Shown here: one piece after another, positions 17,181 to 25,630 of the stretch | Layout: each line of letters opens with the position of its first letter | Numbering within the stretch: position 1 is the stretch's first letter | Assembly (NCBI GenBank): GCA_964561495.1 | Contig: CAZLPW010000021.1 | Span: forward strand, 1 to 32,661 | Reading direction: 5' to 3' | Length of the DNA: 32,661 nucleotides | Source: CAZLPW01 sp964561495 | GTDB taxonomy: Bacteria; Fidelibacterota; Marinisomatia; Marinisomatales; UBA1611 | The notes under the pieces: generated by a model | The model's database searches: none | What the model was told of the DNA's origin: nothing | What the model saw: only the letters and a program-made list of their open reading frames with translations | Translations under genes and position numbers: made by a program

Positions 17181-17963
17181 ATGGATTTAAAATTAGATTT
17201 AACAGTATTGCTCCCTACTTTCAATTCTGAAAAAACAATCAAAAAAACTTTAGATTCCATTTCTTGGGCTAAGGAAATTATCATAATTGATTCATTCAGC
17301 AATGATTCGACTTTGAATATTGCTAAAACATATAATAACATAAATATTATTCAACATGAGTATATCAATTCGGCAAAACAAAAAAATTGGTCTCTTGACT
17401 ATTGCAATTATGATTGGATATTGCAAATTGATTCAGATGAAATTTTAGATGATAATTCTGAGGAAATTATTAGAGATGCGATCCAAAATGCGAATCATAA
17501 AATTAAATGTTTTAGATTTAAAAGAAAAAACTTTGTACTTGGTAAGTGGGTTAAGTATGGAGGGTTTTATCCAGATTGGCAATATCGTTTATTCAGAAAA
17601 GATTGTGCAAAATGGAATGATAGAGAGGTCCATGCTAATTTGTTGGTCAAAGGTGATATTGATACAATTGAATTAAAAATAATACATAATGGAATGCCTA
17701 ATATTGGTAAACAACTTGGAAATTTAAACAGATATTCTAGATACGAAGCTGATGAGATGTTGAAAAAAGGTAAAAAATTTATGTTTTCAAAGTGGATTAT
17801 TGGTTCAATAGCTATTTTTTTCAAGAAATATTTTTTTCAATTTGGTTTTTTAGATGGTTGGAGAGGTTTTATGTTGGCTATTTATACAGCATTTTATTTT
17901 TTTATTAGTTATGCAAAATTTTTAGAATTGAAAGTATTACAATTAGAAAAAAGTCCCAGATAG
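17181..17963 (+). CDS. GT2 glycosyltransferase, WaaE/KdtX-like
   Basis: A 260-residue family 2 glycosyltransferase of the group that includes LPS core beta-glucosyltransferase WaaE/KdtX. Motifs: TVLLPTFNSEKTI at the N-terminus, WAKEIIIIDSFSNDST, the metal-binding IDSDE (84-87), GGFYPDWQYRLFRK and WNDREVHANL, which is diagnostic of this subgroup. A hydrophobic C-terminus (KKYFFQFGFLDGWRGF and following) suits a membrane-associated enzyme. It begins 13 bases after the membrane protein. Probably adds a hexose to a lipid-linked or core acceptor. Confidence 0.87.
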   Translation: MDLKLDLTVLLPTFNSEKTIKKTLDSISWAKEIIIIDSFSNDSTLNIAKTYNNINIIQHEYINSAKQKNWSLDYCNYDWILQIDSDEILDDNSEEIIRDAIQNANHKIKCFRFKRKNFVLGKWVKYGGFYPDWQYRLFRKDCAKWNDREVHANLLVKGDIDTIELKIIHNGMPNIGKQLGNLNRYSRYEADEMLKKGKKFMFSKWIIGSIAIFFKKYFFQFGFLDGWRGFMLAIYTAFYFFISYAKFLELKVLQLEKSPR

Positions 17964-17968
17964 AATTA

Positions 17969-19168
17969 TTGATTTCAGAAACCTCAGCTGAAATGGGTGG
18001 AGTTCAATTTAGCACTCTTTATTTTGCTGAAGAGTTAAAAAAAAATAAGTTAATTGATTTTTCTATATTACTCCCTCGTTCAGGAAAAATTTCAGATGAA
18101 TTTAAAGAAAGAGAAATCCCTTATATAATTAATTCAGAAATATCTAATTATAAATCATCTAGTTTTTCTTTCATTAATGATCAAATAAGGATCCCGAATC
18201 TATTAGCTATCACCATTAACATTTTTAAAATTTTTTTAAATATTAAAATTTTTAAAACTATTCTAATGAAACAAAATCCTAAATTGGTAATTACAAAGGG
18301 TTTATATAACCATATAGCTATGGGAATAAGTTCAAATAAACTTGGTATCCCTGTAATTTGGCATTTTCAGGATTTAATTACGAATCGATACTTTGGTTTG
18401 TATCGACTTTTAATAAGAGTTCTTGCTAAAAAAATCCCTGATTCAATTATATGCGATGGAGATTCAATAAAAACCATCCTAGGATCAACATTGTCAAGCA
18501 AAACTAATACCATTTTAAATGGTATTAAGATTAATAATTTTAAACGTACAAAATTGAAGAGGATATCATTTAGAAAAGAGTTTAATATCCCACAGCATAT
18601 ATATCTTATTGGCAATGTAAGCAGGATAACTACATGGAAAGGCCAATACTTTTTAATTCAAGCTTTTATCAAATATTTAATTAGAGACCCTAACTCAATT
18701 TTAATTTTAGTTGGATCACCACTTTTTGCAGATAGTAAATATTATTTTGAATTAAGGAGAATTGTATATAGAAAAAAATTAACAAAGAAAATTATATTTA
18801 CTGGGTTTAGGAATGATTTAGATTATGTTTTTTCTGCCTTGGATCATTTTATTTATACACCAATTGAAAAAGACACTTCTCCTCTTGCGCTAATTAGTGC
18901 TCTTGCGAGTGGTCTTCCAGTATCGTTTTCAGATATTGATAGTTTAAAAGAGTTGAAAAATTTTTTTTTAAATGCTAAAACCTTTAAACCGAAAAACGTA
19001 AAACAAATTATTTCATTAATGAAATATTATAAAGATGAAAAAGTTCGAAATAAAGATGGTAGTTTAAATTTAAAAAATGCTAAAGAAAATTTTAATATAA
19101 CATTGCATACATCCAAAATGATGGAGCAAATAAAGACAGTTATAAATAAAAAAAATAAAAATATTTGA
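17969..19168 (+). CDS. GT4-type glycosyltransferase, degenerate EX7E motif
   Basis: A GT-B glycosyltransferase of 399 residues from TTG 17969. The acceptor-side loop is SAEMGGVQFSTLYFAEEL; domain 2 has LIGNVSRITTWKGQ, a good GT4 hallmark, and LDHFIYTPIEKDTSPLALISALASGLP. At the EX7E site the aligned positions read D and S (DTSPLALIS), so both glutamates are replaced. The frame is open further upstream and would add IELL, completing the first beta strand, if initiation were at the ATA at 17960-17962. It starts five bases after the previous stop. A 146-base spacer follows. Confidence 0.8.
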   Translation: MISETSAEMGGVQFSTLYFAEELKKNKLIDFSILLPRSGKISDEFKEREIPYIINSEISNYKSSSFSFINDQIRIPNLLAITINIFKIFLNIKIFKTILMKQNPKLVITKGLYNHIAMGISSNKLGIPVIWHFQDLITNRYFGLYRLLIRVLAKKIPDSIICDGDSIKTILGSTLSSKTNTILNGIKINNFKRTKLKRISFRKEFNIPQHIYLIGNVSRITTWKGQYFLIQAFIKYLIRDPNSILILVGSPLFADSKYYFELRRIVYRKKLTKKIIFTGFRNDLDYVFSALDHFIYTPIEKDTSPLALISALASGLPVSFSDIDSLKELKNFFLNAKTFKPKNVKQIISLMKYYKDEKVRNKDGSLNLKNAKENFNITLHTSKMMEQIKTVINKKNKNI

Positions 19169-19190
19169 TCTAATATATAGGATCCAAGAA

Positions 19191-19219
19191 TAGATAAAAA
19201 TTTTATTAGATAAAAATTT
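19191..19219 (+). repeat. 13-base direct repeat, period 16
   Basis: TAGATAAAAATTT occurs at 19191-19203 and again at 19207-19219, separated by three bases and ending immediately before an ATG. It lies in the 146-base spacer between two glycosyltransferase genes. It could be a protein-binding site or simple AT-rich slippage; nothing else in the spacer is recognisable except a short open frame. Confidence 0.4.
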
Positions 19220-19318
19220 ATGAAGCAAAATCGTACTTTTATTATTTGTACTATTAATGATTTATTTATTTTTAAAAATAGGCCTAAAATTGTGCTTAAT
19301 AACAAAAAAAATATATGA
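19220..19318 (+). CDS. possible 32-residue small protein or leader peptide
   Basis: An ATG directly after the 13-base repeat opens a frame of 32 codons (begins MKQNRTFIICTINDLF) ending in TGA that overlaps the start of the ExoA-like GT gene as ATGA. This coupling geometry is the same as between confirmed genes in the cluster. The peptide has no recognised family and no clear SD. It could be a leader peptide coupling translation, a decayed gene, or chance. Confidence 0.25.
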   Translation: MKQNRTFIICTINDLFIFKNRPKIVLNNKKNI

Positions 19319-20376
19319 TTTCCTTTATTTTACCTATTAGGAATGAAGCTAAATTTATTTCTAAAACGATTAAATCAATTTTAAACCAAAAATTTAATGG
19401 AAGAGATTTTGAGATTATTATTTCAGATGGAGAATCTGATGATGGCACTTTCCAGATTGTTAAACAGTTAGGAAAAAAACATAAAAAAATAAAGTTAATA
19501 AAAAATCCTAACAAAATATCTGCTAGTGGATTTAATAAGGCTTTAACAATTTGTATGGGAGAAATTATAATTCGTGTAGATGGTCATGTTGAGCTCGATA
19601 AAGATTATATAGAGAATTATTATAATATAATAAAAAGAGTTGATGCTGATTGTATTGGTGGTAGAACTATTCATATTGGTTCAGGAATAATTGGAAGATC
19701 TATAAGTTTAGCTCAGACCTCTAAATTCGGGGTTGGGGGGGTGCTTTTTGGTAAAAAATTAAAAATTGGTAGGTATGTAGATACTCTAGCTTTTGGCATT
19801 TATAAAAGAGAATTATTTAAAAAATTTGGCAGTTATGATGAAGAATTAAAAAGGAATCAAGATGATGAGTTTAACTTCCGGATCAATCAAAATAATAAAA
19901 AAATTTGGATGGATCCATCTTTAGTATCCTATTATGTAACAAGGGATTCATATTTTAAACTATTCAATCAATATTTTCAATATGGTTTTTATAAAGTGCG
20001 AGTTATACAGAAGAGAAGAGGAATAGCATCTTGGAGACATATTGTACCTGCCACATTTTGTTTCTTATTAATTTTTGGTTTATTTTATTTTATAGTTCAA
20101 AAAAGCCCTATTTTTTTTATTAGTTTTTTATTGTTTTATGCAATTGCAAATTTACTTGCAACGTTTTATGAATTTGTGAAAAATCCTAAAAATATATTTT
20201 CAATCGTTATGCTTCCCTTTACCTATTTTGTTTTACATATTTCATATGGTATTGGATTTTTATTTGGAGGTGTTTATTTTCTTAAAAAATGGAGAGATGT
20301 CCAAATTAAAAGCCCATCATTTAATAAAGAAATTTTTATATTAAATGGACAAAGGAATGATGAAAAGAGGAAATAG
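19315..20376 (+). CDS. GT2 glycosyltransferase, ExoA-like
   Basis: A 353-residue family 2 glycosyltransferase resembling ExoA, the succinoglycan beta-1,3-glucosyltransferase. Visible motifs: SFILPIRNEAKFI, IIISDGESDDGT, the metal-binding RVDGHVEL (D89), the subgroup signature TSKFGVGGVLFG and RYVDTLAFGIYKRELF, and the catalytic RNQDDEFNFRI (D183-D184, E185). After residue 230 there are about three to four hydrophobic segments, consistent with membrane anchoring. The ATG overlaps the preceding small open frame; the 3' end overlaps the Wzi-like gene. Adds a sugar to the lipid-linked glycan. Confidence 0.88.
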   Translation: MISFILPIRNEAKFISKTIKSILNQKFNGRDFEIIISDGESDDGTFQIVKQLGKKHKKIKLIKNPNKISASGFNKALTICMGEIIIRVDGHVELDKDYIENYYNIIKRVDADCIGGRTIHIGSGIIGRSISLAQTSKFGVGGVLFGKKLKIGRYVDTLAFGIYKRELFKKFGSYDEELKRNQDDEFNFRINQNNKKIWMDPSLVSYYVTRDSYFKLFNQYFQYGFYKVRVIQKRRGIASWRHIVPATFCFLLIFGLFYFIVQKSPIFFISFLLFYAIANLLATFYEFVKNPKNIFSIVMLPFTYFVLHISYGIGFLFGGVYFLKKWRDVQIKSPSFNKEIFILNGQRNDEKRK

Positions 20377-21838
20377 GTATTTTATTATTTTGTTCCTGGT
20401 TTTGATTAATTTTAGAAAAACTCAGGAAGTTCCTAATGAATTTTATATTTTTAAAAAAAATAAATTTAGTGGGACTTATGAAAATTGGGAAAATATCTCA
20501 AATCTAGGTCCACTTAGATTTAATATAATATCAGATTATCATTCAATATATGATTCGATTAAAATTGTTACTCGTTTTGGATTAATTAATAAAACAAGGG
20601 TTGTAGCAGATTCAAATAAGAAAGTTAATAATACTGCCTATTATGGTTTTGGACATTTATCATTTAAAAAATATTTCTATGCATATTTTTATGCGAGGAT
20701 AATTTATAATAATAGTAATATTTTCCCAAGGTATACTGGTAAAGAACGATATTATGGTAGATCTGGCGAAATAGATATTTCGGGAATAGGATACCAAAAT
20801 AATTGGATTATATTACAATTGGGCCGTGGAAGACAAGACTGGTCTGCTGGAGAGGATATTCAGTTAGTATTGAGCGAGAACTCTCCTTCTTATGATTATG
20901 GTCTTATTGGTTTTGAATTTAAAAATATTAGAGCCCGTTACTTTCATGGATATTTAGAGAGGAAAGATAATTTTAATCGTTTTATTACTGGTCGTGGGAT
21001 TGAATGGACAAATAATAAATCTATAGTATTATCGTTATCTGAGTTAGCAATTTACTCAGGTGAAAATAGACCATTAGACATTGCATATTTAAATCCTATT
21101 GGGAGTCATTTAGAGATTGAGATGAATGAGAGACAAAATCAAGATGGATTTTCTGGTGGGAATGGAGTTTGGCAAATTTCAGCAGATATATCACTTCCAT
21201 TCCATTTTAGAATATCAGGCAATTTTTTATATGATGAATATACAATTGATAAAGACCATAGCATGGAAAGTGGGCAGGGTGATTCAAAAGCCTATTCAAT
21301 TAGAGCTGAATTTCCGATCCCTTTCTATGATAAAAACTATTTAGAAAAAGAATCTGAAGATAGGGACAAAAAAAAAATAGAAAGCAAAATAGCCAATAGA
21401 TTTAAATCTTTTTTTTATTTAGACCATATAATGATTGGCACTTATACACTAAGGCATATGCAAGGCTACAATAATTTTGTTCAAAGAGATTTACCTTTAG
21501 GTTGGTACAATGGTAGTGATGGTGAGCAATTTAGATTTGGATTTAAATTTCTTAGTAAAAAATTGATTTTTAATTCTAATTTAGGGACTTATAGATTTGG
21601 AGCACAAAATATAAAAAACAATCCATATTCCCCTTATTTAAATTTTATAATAACTAAATTTCCAAGTGGCGAAATAAAAAAAATGAAATTTGCAAACTTA
21701 GAATTAGAGTGGTGGTGGCGATATAATCTATCTATTGGTACAGGGATAGAGTGGCGTTCAATTAATAAAATTAATGAAAATAATTTTTTTCTATATTTAA
21801 ATTATTTTTTACCAAGAAAATTTATTTTGAACATTTAA
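20360..21838 (+). CDS. wzi: Wzi-like outer-membrane capsule assembly protein
   Basis: About 492 residues from ATG 20360 (MKRGNRYFIILFLVLINFRK, an N-terminal signal peptide); an in-frame ATG at 20345 and one at 20357 are alternatives. The mature part alternates short hydrophobic strands and aromatic residues as in a beta barrel. LQLGRGRQDWSAGEDIQLVLS followed by YDYGLIGFEF, and later LAYLNPIG-like IAYLNPIGSHLE, fit the Caps_assemb_Wzi family. In Escherichia coli Wzi is an outer-membrane lectin that holds capsule on the cell surface. Its place at the end of the GT array supports a surface-attached polysaccharide. It overlaps the GT2 gene upstream and the aminotransferase downstream by one base (TAATG). 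Confidence 0.75.
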   Translation: MKRGNRYFIILFLVLINFRKTQEVPNEFYIFKKNKFSGTYENWENISNLGPLRFNIISDYHSIYDSIKIVTRFGLINKTRVVADSNKKVNNTAYYGFGHLSFKKYFYAYFYARIIYNNSNIFPRYTGKERYYGRSGEIDISGIGYQNNWIILQLGRGRQDWSAGEDIQLVLSENSPSYDYGLIGFEFKNIRARYFHGYLERKDNFNRFITGRGIEWTNNKSIVLSLSELAIYSGENRPLDIAYLNPIGSHLEIEMNERQNQDGFSGGNGVWQISADISLPFHFRISGNFLYDEYTIDKDHSMESGQGDSKAYSIRAEFPIPFYDKNYLEKESEDRDKKKIESKIANRFKSFFYLDHIMIGTYTLRHMQGYNNFVQRDLPLGWYNGSDGEQFRFGFKFLSKKLIFNSNLGTYRFGAQNIKNNPYSPYLNFIITKFPSGEIKKMKFANLELEWWWRYNLSIGTGIEWRSINKINENNFFLYLNYFLPRKFILNI

Positions 21839-22998
21839 TGAAGATACCCTATCACAAACCGATTATTCCAAAAAATATGAATTCATTATTTTCTGAATCA
21901 ATTAGAAATGGTTGGTTAACGACTGGACCTATAACGAAAGAATTTGAAGATAAATTAGCCAAATATATAAATGCTAAAAATGTCATTGCTGTTAACTCTT
22001 GCACTGCTGCATTACATTTAGCTCTTGTGGCATGTAGATTTAAAAAAGGTTCTAAATTTATTGCACCTACCTATACTTTTGCTTCAACAGTAGAAGTAGG
22101 TGAACATGCAGGACTTGAACCTGTCTTAGTTGATTGCATGATAGATTCATATAACATTGATTTAAATATGGTTGAAACATTGCTAAAGAGTGATAATAAA
22201 ATAGTCGCTGTTTTACCTGTGCACTTTGCAGGATACCCTTTAAATATTAAAGAGTTATATAGGCTTTGTTTGAAATATAATACTTTCCTTTTGGAAGATG
22301 CAGCGCATGGGTTAGAAACTATTTCAAATTTAGGGAAAGTAGGTGATACAAAATTTGCCACAGCTTTTTCTTTCTATGCTAATAAAAATATAACTACAGG
22401 CGGGGAAGGAGGAGCGTTGGCAACTAATAATAATAAATTTGCAAATTTAATTAGAAAATTATCTTTACATGGTATGTCTAAAGATGGTTGGAAACGTTAT
22501 AATTATTATAGCAAGTGGACTTATGATATTTCTGAATTAGGTTTTAAATATAATATGAGCGATGTGTCTGCTTCTTTTGGTTTAAATCAATTAGATAAAA
22601 TTAATATTTGGTTAAAACGCAGAAACGAGATAGTAAAAATTTATCTAGAGGGGCTTAATAATATTGAAGGGATTGTATTACCAAGACAACCTAAAATTGG
22701 TAAACATGCCTGGCATTTATTTGTTATTAAAATAAATAAAATAAAATGGAGATTGAATAGAAATCAGATAATAAAAAAATTAAACTCTGTTGGTATTGGT
22801 ACTGCTGTTCATTATATCCCGATTCATATGCATTCATATTTTAAAAAAAAATATAAATTTAAGATACAGGATTTTCCGATTGCAACGGACTATTCAAAAA
22901 ATGTGATATCTTTGCCTATTTATCCTGCTTTATTAAATAAGGAAATAAAATATATTATCTATCAAATTAGAAAAATATGGGTGAAATATCATTATTGA
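21838..22998 (+). CDS. DegT/DnrJ/EryC1 UDP-sugar aminotransferase, PglE/PseC-like
   Basis: A PLP-dependent sugar aminotransferase of 386 residues. Motifs: NGWLTTGPITKEFEDKL, VNSCTAALHLAL, PTYTFASTVEV, LPVHFAGYPLN, LLEDAAHGLE (D154) and the PLP lysine in SFYANKNITTGGEGG (K183). The LTTGP start and SFYANKNITTGEGG segment are typical of PglE/LegC/PseC-type enzymes that aminate C4 of UDP-4-keto-6-deoxy-HexNAc. With the downstream PglC- and PglF-like genes it forms a set for a UDP-2,4-diamino-sugar. No PglD-type acetyltransferase is in the window. Confidence 0.87.
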   Translation: MKIPYHKPIIPKNMNSLFSESIRNGWLTTGPITKEFEDKLAKYINAKNVIAVNSCTAALHLALVACRFKKGSKFIAPTYTFASTVEVGEHAGLEPVLVDCMIDSYNIDLNMVETLLKSDNKIVAVLPVHFAGYPLNIKELYRLCLKYNTFLLEDAAHGLETISNLGKVGDTKFATAFSFYANKNITTGGEGGALATNNNKFANLIRKLSLHGMSKDGWKRYNYYSKWTYDISELGFKYNMSDVSASFGLNQLDKINIWLKRRNEIVKIYLEGLNNIEGIVLPRQPKIGKHAWHLFVIKINKIKWRLNRNQIIKKLNSVGIGTAVHYIPIHMHSYFKKKYKFKIQDFPIATDYSKNVISLPIYPALLNKEIKYIIYQIRKIWVKYHY

Positions 22999-23656
22999 AA
23001 TCAAAATTATAAGTAGAATTTTTGCCTTTATTATTTTGTTGGTATTATTTCCACTTTTTTTTATTATTTCTTTTATTAGTTTTATTTTTCAAGGTACTCC
23101 GATATTATTTTACCAAAAAAGAACAGGGTTCAAAAATAAACAATTTAATATATATAAGTTTCGCACAATGATTGATAATGATTCCATGACTAAGCTTTCT
23201 ACTCTAAATGATTCTAGAGTAACAAAATGGGGTAAGTTTTTAAGATATTATAAGTTAGATGAGTTACCTCAATTGATAAATATAATTAATGGAGATATGG
23301 TATTTATTGGACCTAGACCTGAACTGAATATTTACGTTTCAAGATATGATCAATATTTTAAATATTTAAATAAAATTAAACCAGGTGTCACAGATTTATC
23401 ATCTATTTTATTTAGAGAAGAAGATAGAATTTTAACTGAGTATTTTGGACAAGAAGGCTATCCTAAAATACTGAAAATGAAATCAGAATTAACCAATCAT
23501 TATTTAGATAAACGTAGATTCATTAATGATTTAAAAATTATATTATTTACGGTAATAACAATTTTTTTTCCAGAATTTGGAATTAAAAAATTAGTTTTAC
23601 CTGCTTTTTTGAGTACTCTCCCAGAAAAGGCAAAATTTTTTAACGATATATATTAA
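22994..23656 (+). CDS. initiating sugar transferase (polyprenyl-phosphate phosphoglycosyl transferase, PglC-like)
   Basis: Transfers phospho-sugar from a UDP-sugar to undecaprenyl phosphate, starting glycan synthesis on the inner leaflet. About 220 residues, the size of minimal PglC-type enzymes. After a hydrophobic re-entrant helix come QGTPILFYQKRTGF, IYKFRTM, YKLDELPQLINIINGDM with the catalytic Asp-Glu pair, FIGPRPELNIY and IKPGVTDLSSI. The first canonical start in frame is TTG 23036, which would cut the membrane helix; the frame is open to ATT 22994 and encodes IKIISRIFAFIILL. TTG at 22995, in the usual TTGA overlap, is one base out of frame. The gene overlaps the aminotransferase upstream. 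Confidence 0.82.
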   Translation: MEIKIISRIFAFIILLVLFPLFFIISFISFIFQGTPILFYQKRTGFKNKQFNIYKFRTMIDNDSMTKLSTLNDSRVTKWGKFLRYYKLDELPQLINIINGDMVFIGPRPELNIYVSRYDQYFKYLNKIKPGVTDLSSILFREEDRILTEYFGQEGYPKILKMKSELTNHYLDKRRFINDLKIILFTVITIFFPEFGIKKLVLPAFLSTLPEKAKFFNDIY

Positions 23657-23700
23657 ATTATTTTTTAGCAATTTAAGTTTAATACTACCAAATTATAAAG

Positions 23701-25608
23701 GTGATAACAGCGCTAAATAGACTGACCAATAAAAATTTTTATGTTCTTTTTGGACTTGACCTTTTCTCCGTTTTATTATCGATAATTCTTAGTGTACTTC
23801 TGAGATATGAGTTTTTTATTCCAGCGAATATTAGCCTTCATCTGGATTTATTATTTTTCTTAAATCTTTTTACAAAAAAAATTTTATTGTTTTCATTTTT
23901 TGGATTGTATAAAGGGACGTGGCGTTATACAGGTATTTGGGATATGCTTAACGTTTTTAAAGCAAATTTGGTTGCAAGCACGATTTTATTTTTTTTAAAT
24001 AATTATAGTTTTAAAATATTGGGACTATCGACGTCTGTATTATTAATTGATTTTATTCTTTGTAATATATTTGTCGGTTTTGCCCGAATTGGTGTTAGAA
24101 TATTTTTTAATCATATTCCAAGTTATTTTAGGAATAAATATTTAAATCAAAGAATAAGGAAAGTTGTCCTAATAGGTGCAGGAAATACAGGTCAAATAAT
24201 TTTGCGTCAAACTCTCGACCAACCAAATGAACAGATGAAAGTAGTAGGCATTTTTGATGATGATAAACAAAAAATTGGATCTATGATCCATGGAATACCT
24301 ATTATTGGAGATATAAGTACAATACCAAAATTTAAAATAGATTATGATGAAATATTAATTTGTGCGCCCTCTTCGACAAAGGAAGAGATGAAGAATATTA
24401 TTAACACATGCAAAAAAACTGGAAAAACTTTTAAAAGCCTTCCTTCAATAACAGAAATTGTAAATGGAAAGTTGACTTTATCTGCATTTAGAGAAGTATC
24501 TTTAATTGACCTTTTAGGAAGAGATGAAATTACTTTAGACAATGATTCCATTAATAAATTTATTAATGGAAAAAGAGTTTTAATTACTGGAGCTGGAGGA
24601 AGTATTGGATCTGAATTAGTTCGGCAATGCCTTAAGTTCAATCCAGCTGTTTTGGTTATGCTAGATATTAGCGAGTTTAATTTATTTGAAATTGATCGTG
24701 AAATCATATCAAAAGATTCTACTATCCTATTTAAAACTGTTTTGTGCGATATTAGGGATAAAGGTGTTTTAAATCAGGTGTTTGAAGAGTTTAAGCCTCA
24801 AGTCGTATTACACGCAGCAGCATATAAACATGTTCCTATGCAAGAGAAATTCCCATGGGAAGCAGTAAAAACAAATGTTTTTGGAACCACGAATCTAGCC
24901 CAACTGTCTCTAAAATTTGAAGTGCAAAAATTTGTTTTAGTTAGTACTGATAAAGCAGTAAAACCAATTAATGTGATGGGCGCGACAAAAAGGTTAGCTG
25001 AACTAATTGCCCAATTTTCTAATACAAAAAAAACTGAGTTTATGTCCGTAAGATTTGGAAATGTACTAGGGAGTTCAGGTAGCGTTATACCAATATTTCA
25101 AGACCAAATAAAAAATGGTGGTCCAGTAACTGTTACCGATCCCGATATGCAACGATATTTTATGTCTGTTTCCGAAGCTAGCCAATTAATTTTACAAGCA
25201 GGTGCAATGGGTTCTGGTGGCGAGGTGTTTGTTCTTGATATGGGTGAACCGTTGCGTATTTTAGACATAGCCTATGAATTAATCAGATTATCTGGATATG
25301 AGCCTGAATCAGATATACCTATCAATTTTATTGGGCCTAGACCAGGCGAAAAAAAGATTGAAGAATTAGTTCTAGATAGTGAAATGTTGGATAGAACTCA
25401 TCACGAAAAAATTTTCGTTTTCAAAGGTGACGAAAATTCTCCAGTTGTAATTGAATTTTTAAATAACGGCATTAATGATCTTGAGGTTGAATTTTCTCAA
25501 AAAAGTGCAAAGCAAATTAGGTCTATATTATCTACCCTTCTGCCAGATTACAACCCTGAGATCAGTTCGAGTGAGCCAATTTATATGAATATTAAAGCAA
25601 AGGCATAA
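23701..25608 (+). CDS. membrane UDP-HexNAc 4,6-dehydratase, PglF/WbpM/CapD family
   Basis: A 635-residue protein with four N-terminal membrane helices (about 15-135), a first Rossmann domain (IGAGNTGQIILRQ, 158-170) and an SDR domain starting ITGAGGSIGSELVRQC (295-310). Active-site segments: HAAAYKHVPMQE (371-382), STDKAV (415-420) and MGATKR (426-431), where Met replaces the SDR tyrosine, as in this dehydratase family. It converts UDP-GlcNAc to UDP-4-keto-6-deoxy-GlcNAc, the substrate of the aminotransferase at 21838. Start at GTG 23701 after a 44-base spacer. Full length for the family. Confidence 0.92.
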   Translation: MITALNRLTNKNFYVLFGLDLFSVLLSIILSVLLRYEFFIPANISLHLDLLFFLNLFTKKILLFSFFGLYKGTWRYTGIWDMLNVFKANLVASTILFFLNNYSFKILGLSTSVLLIDFILCNIFVGFARIGVRIFFNHIPSYFRNKYLNQRIRKVVLIGAGNTGQIILRQTLDQPNEQMKVVGIFDDDKQKIGSMIHGIPIIGDISTIPKFKIDYDEILICAPSSTKEEMKNIINTCKKTGKTFKSLPSITEIVNGKLTLSAFREVSLIDLLGRDEITLDNDSINKFINGKRVLITGAGGSIGSELVRQCLKFNPAVLVMLDISEFNLFEIDREIISKDSTILFKTVLCDIRDKGVLNQVFEEFKPQVVLHAAAYKHVPMQEKFPWEAVKTNVFGTTNLAQLSLKFEVQKFVLVSTDKAVKPINVMGATKRLAELIAQFSNTKKTEFMSVRFGNVLGSSGSVIPIFQDQIKNGGPVTVTDPDMQRYFMSVSEASQLILQAGAMGSGGEVFVLDMGEPLRILDIAYELIRLSGYEPESDIPINFIGPRPGEKKIEELVLDSEMLDRTHHEKIFVFKGDENSPVVIEFLNNGINDLEVEFSQKSAKQIRSILSTLLPDYNPEISSSEPIYMNIKAKA

Positions 25609-25630
25609 AATATTAAAAAAAGGCAATTAA

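Noticed and set aside
24342..24707. A 121-codon minus-strand frame
   Set aside because: Lies inside the well-supported PglF/WbpM-like gene.
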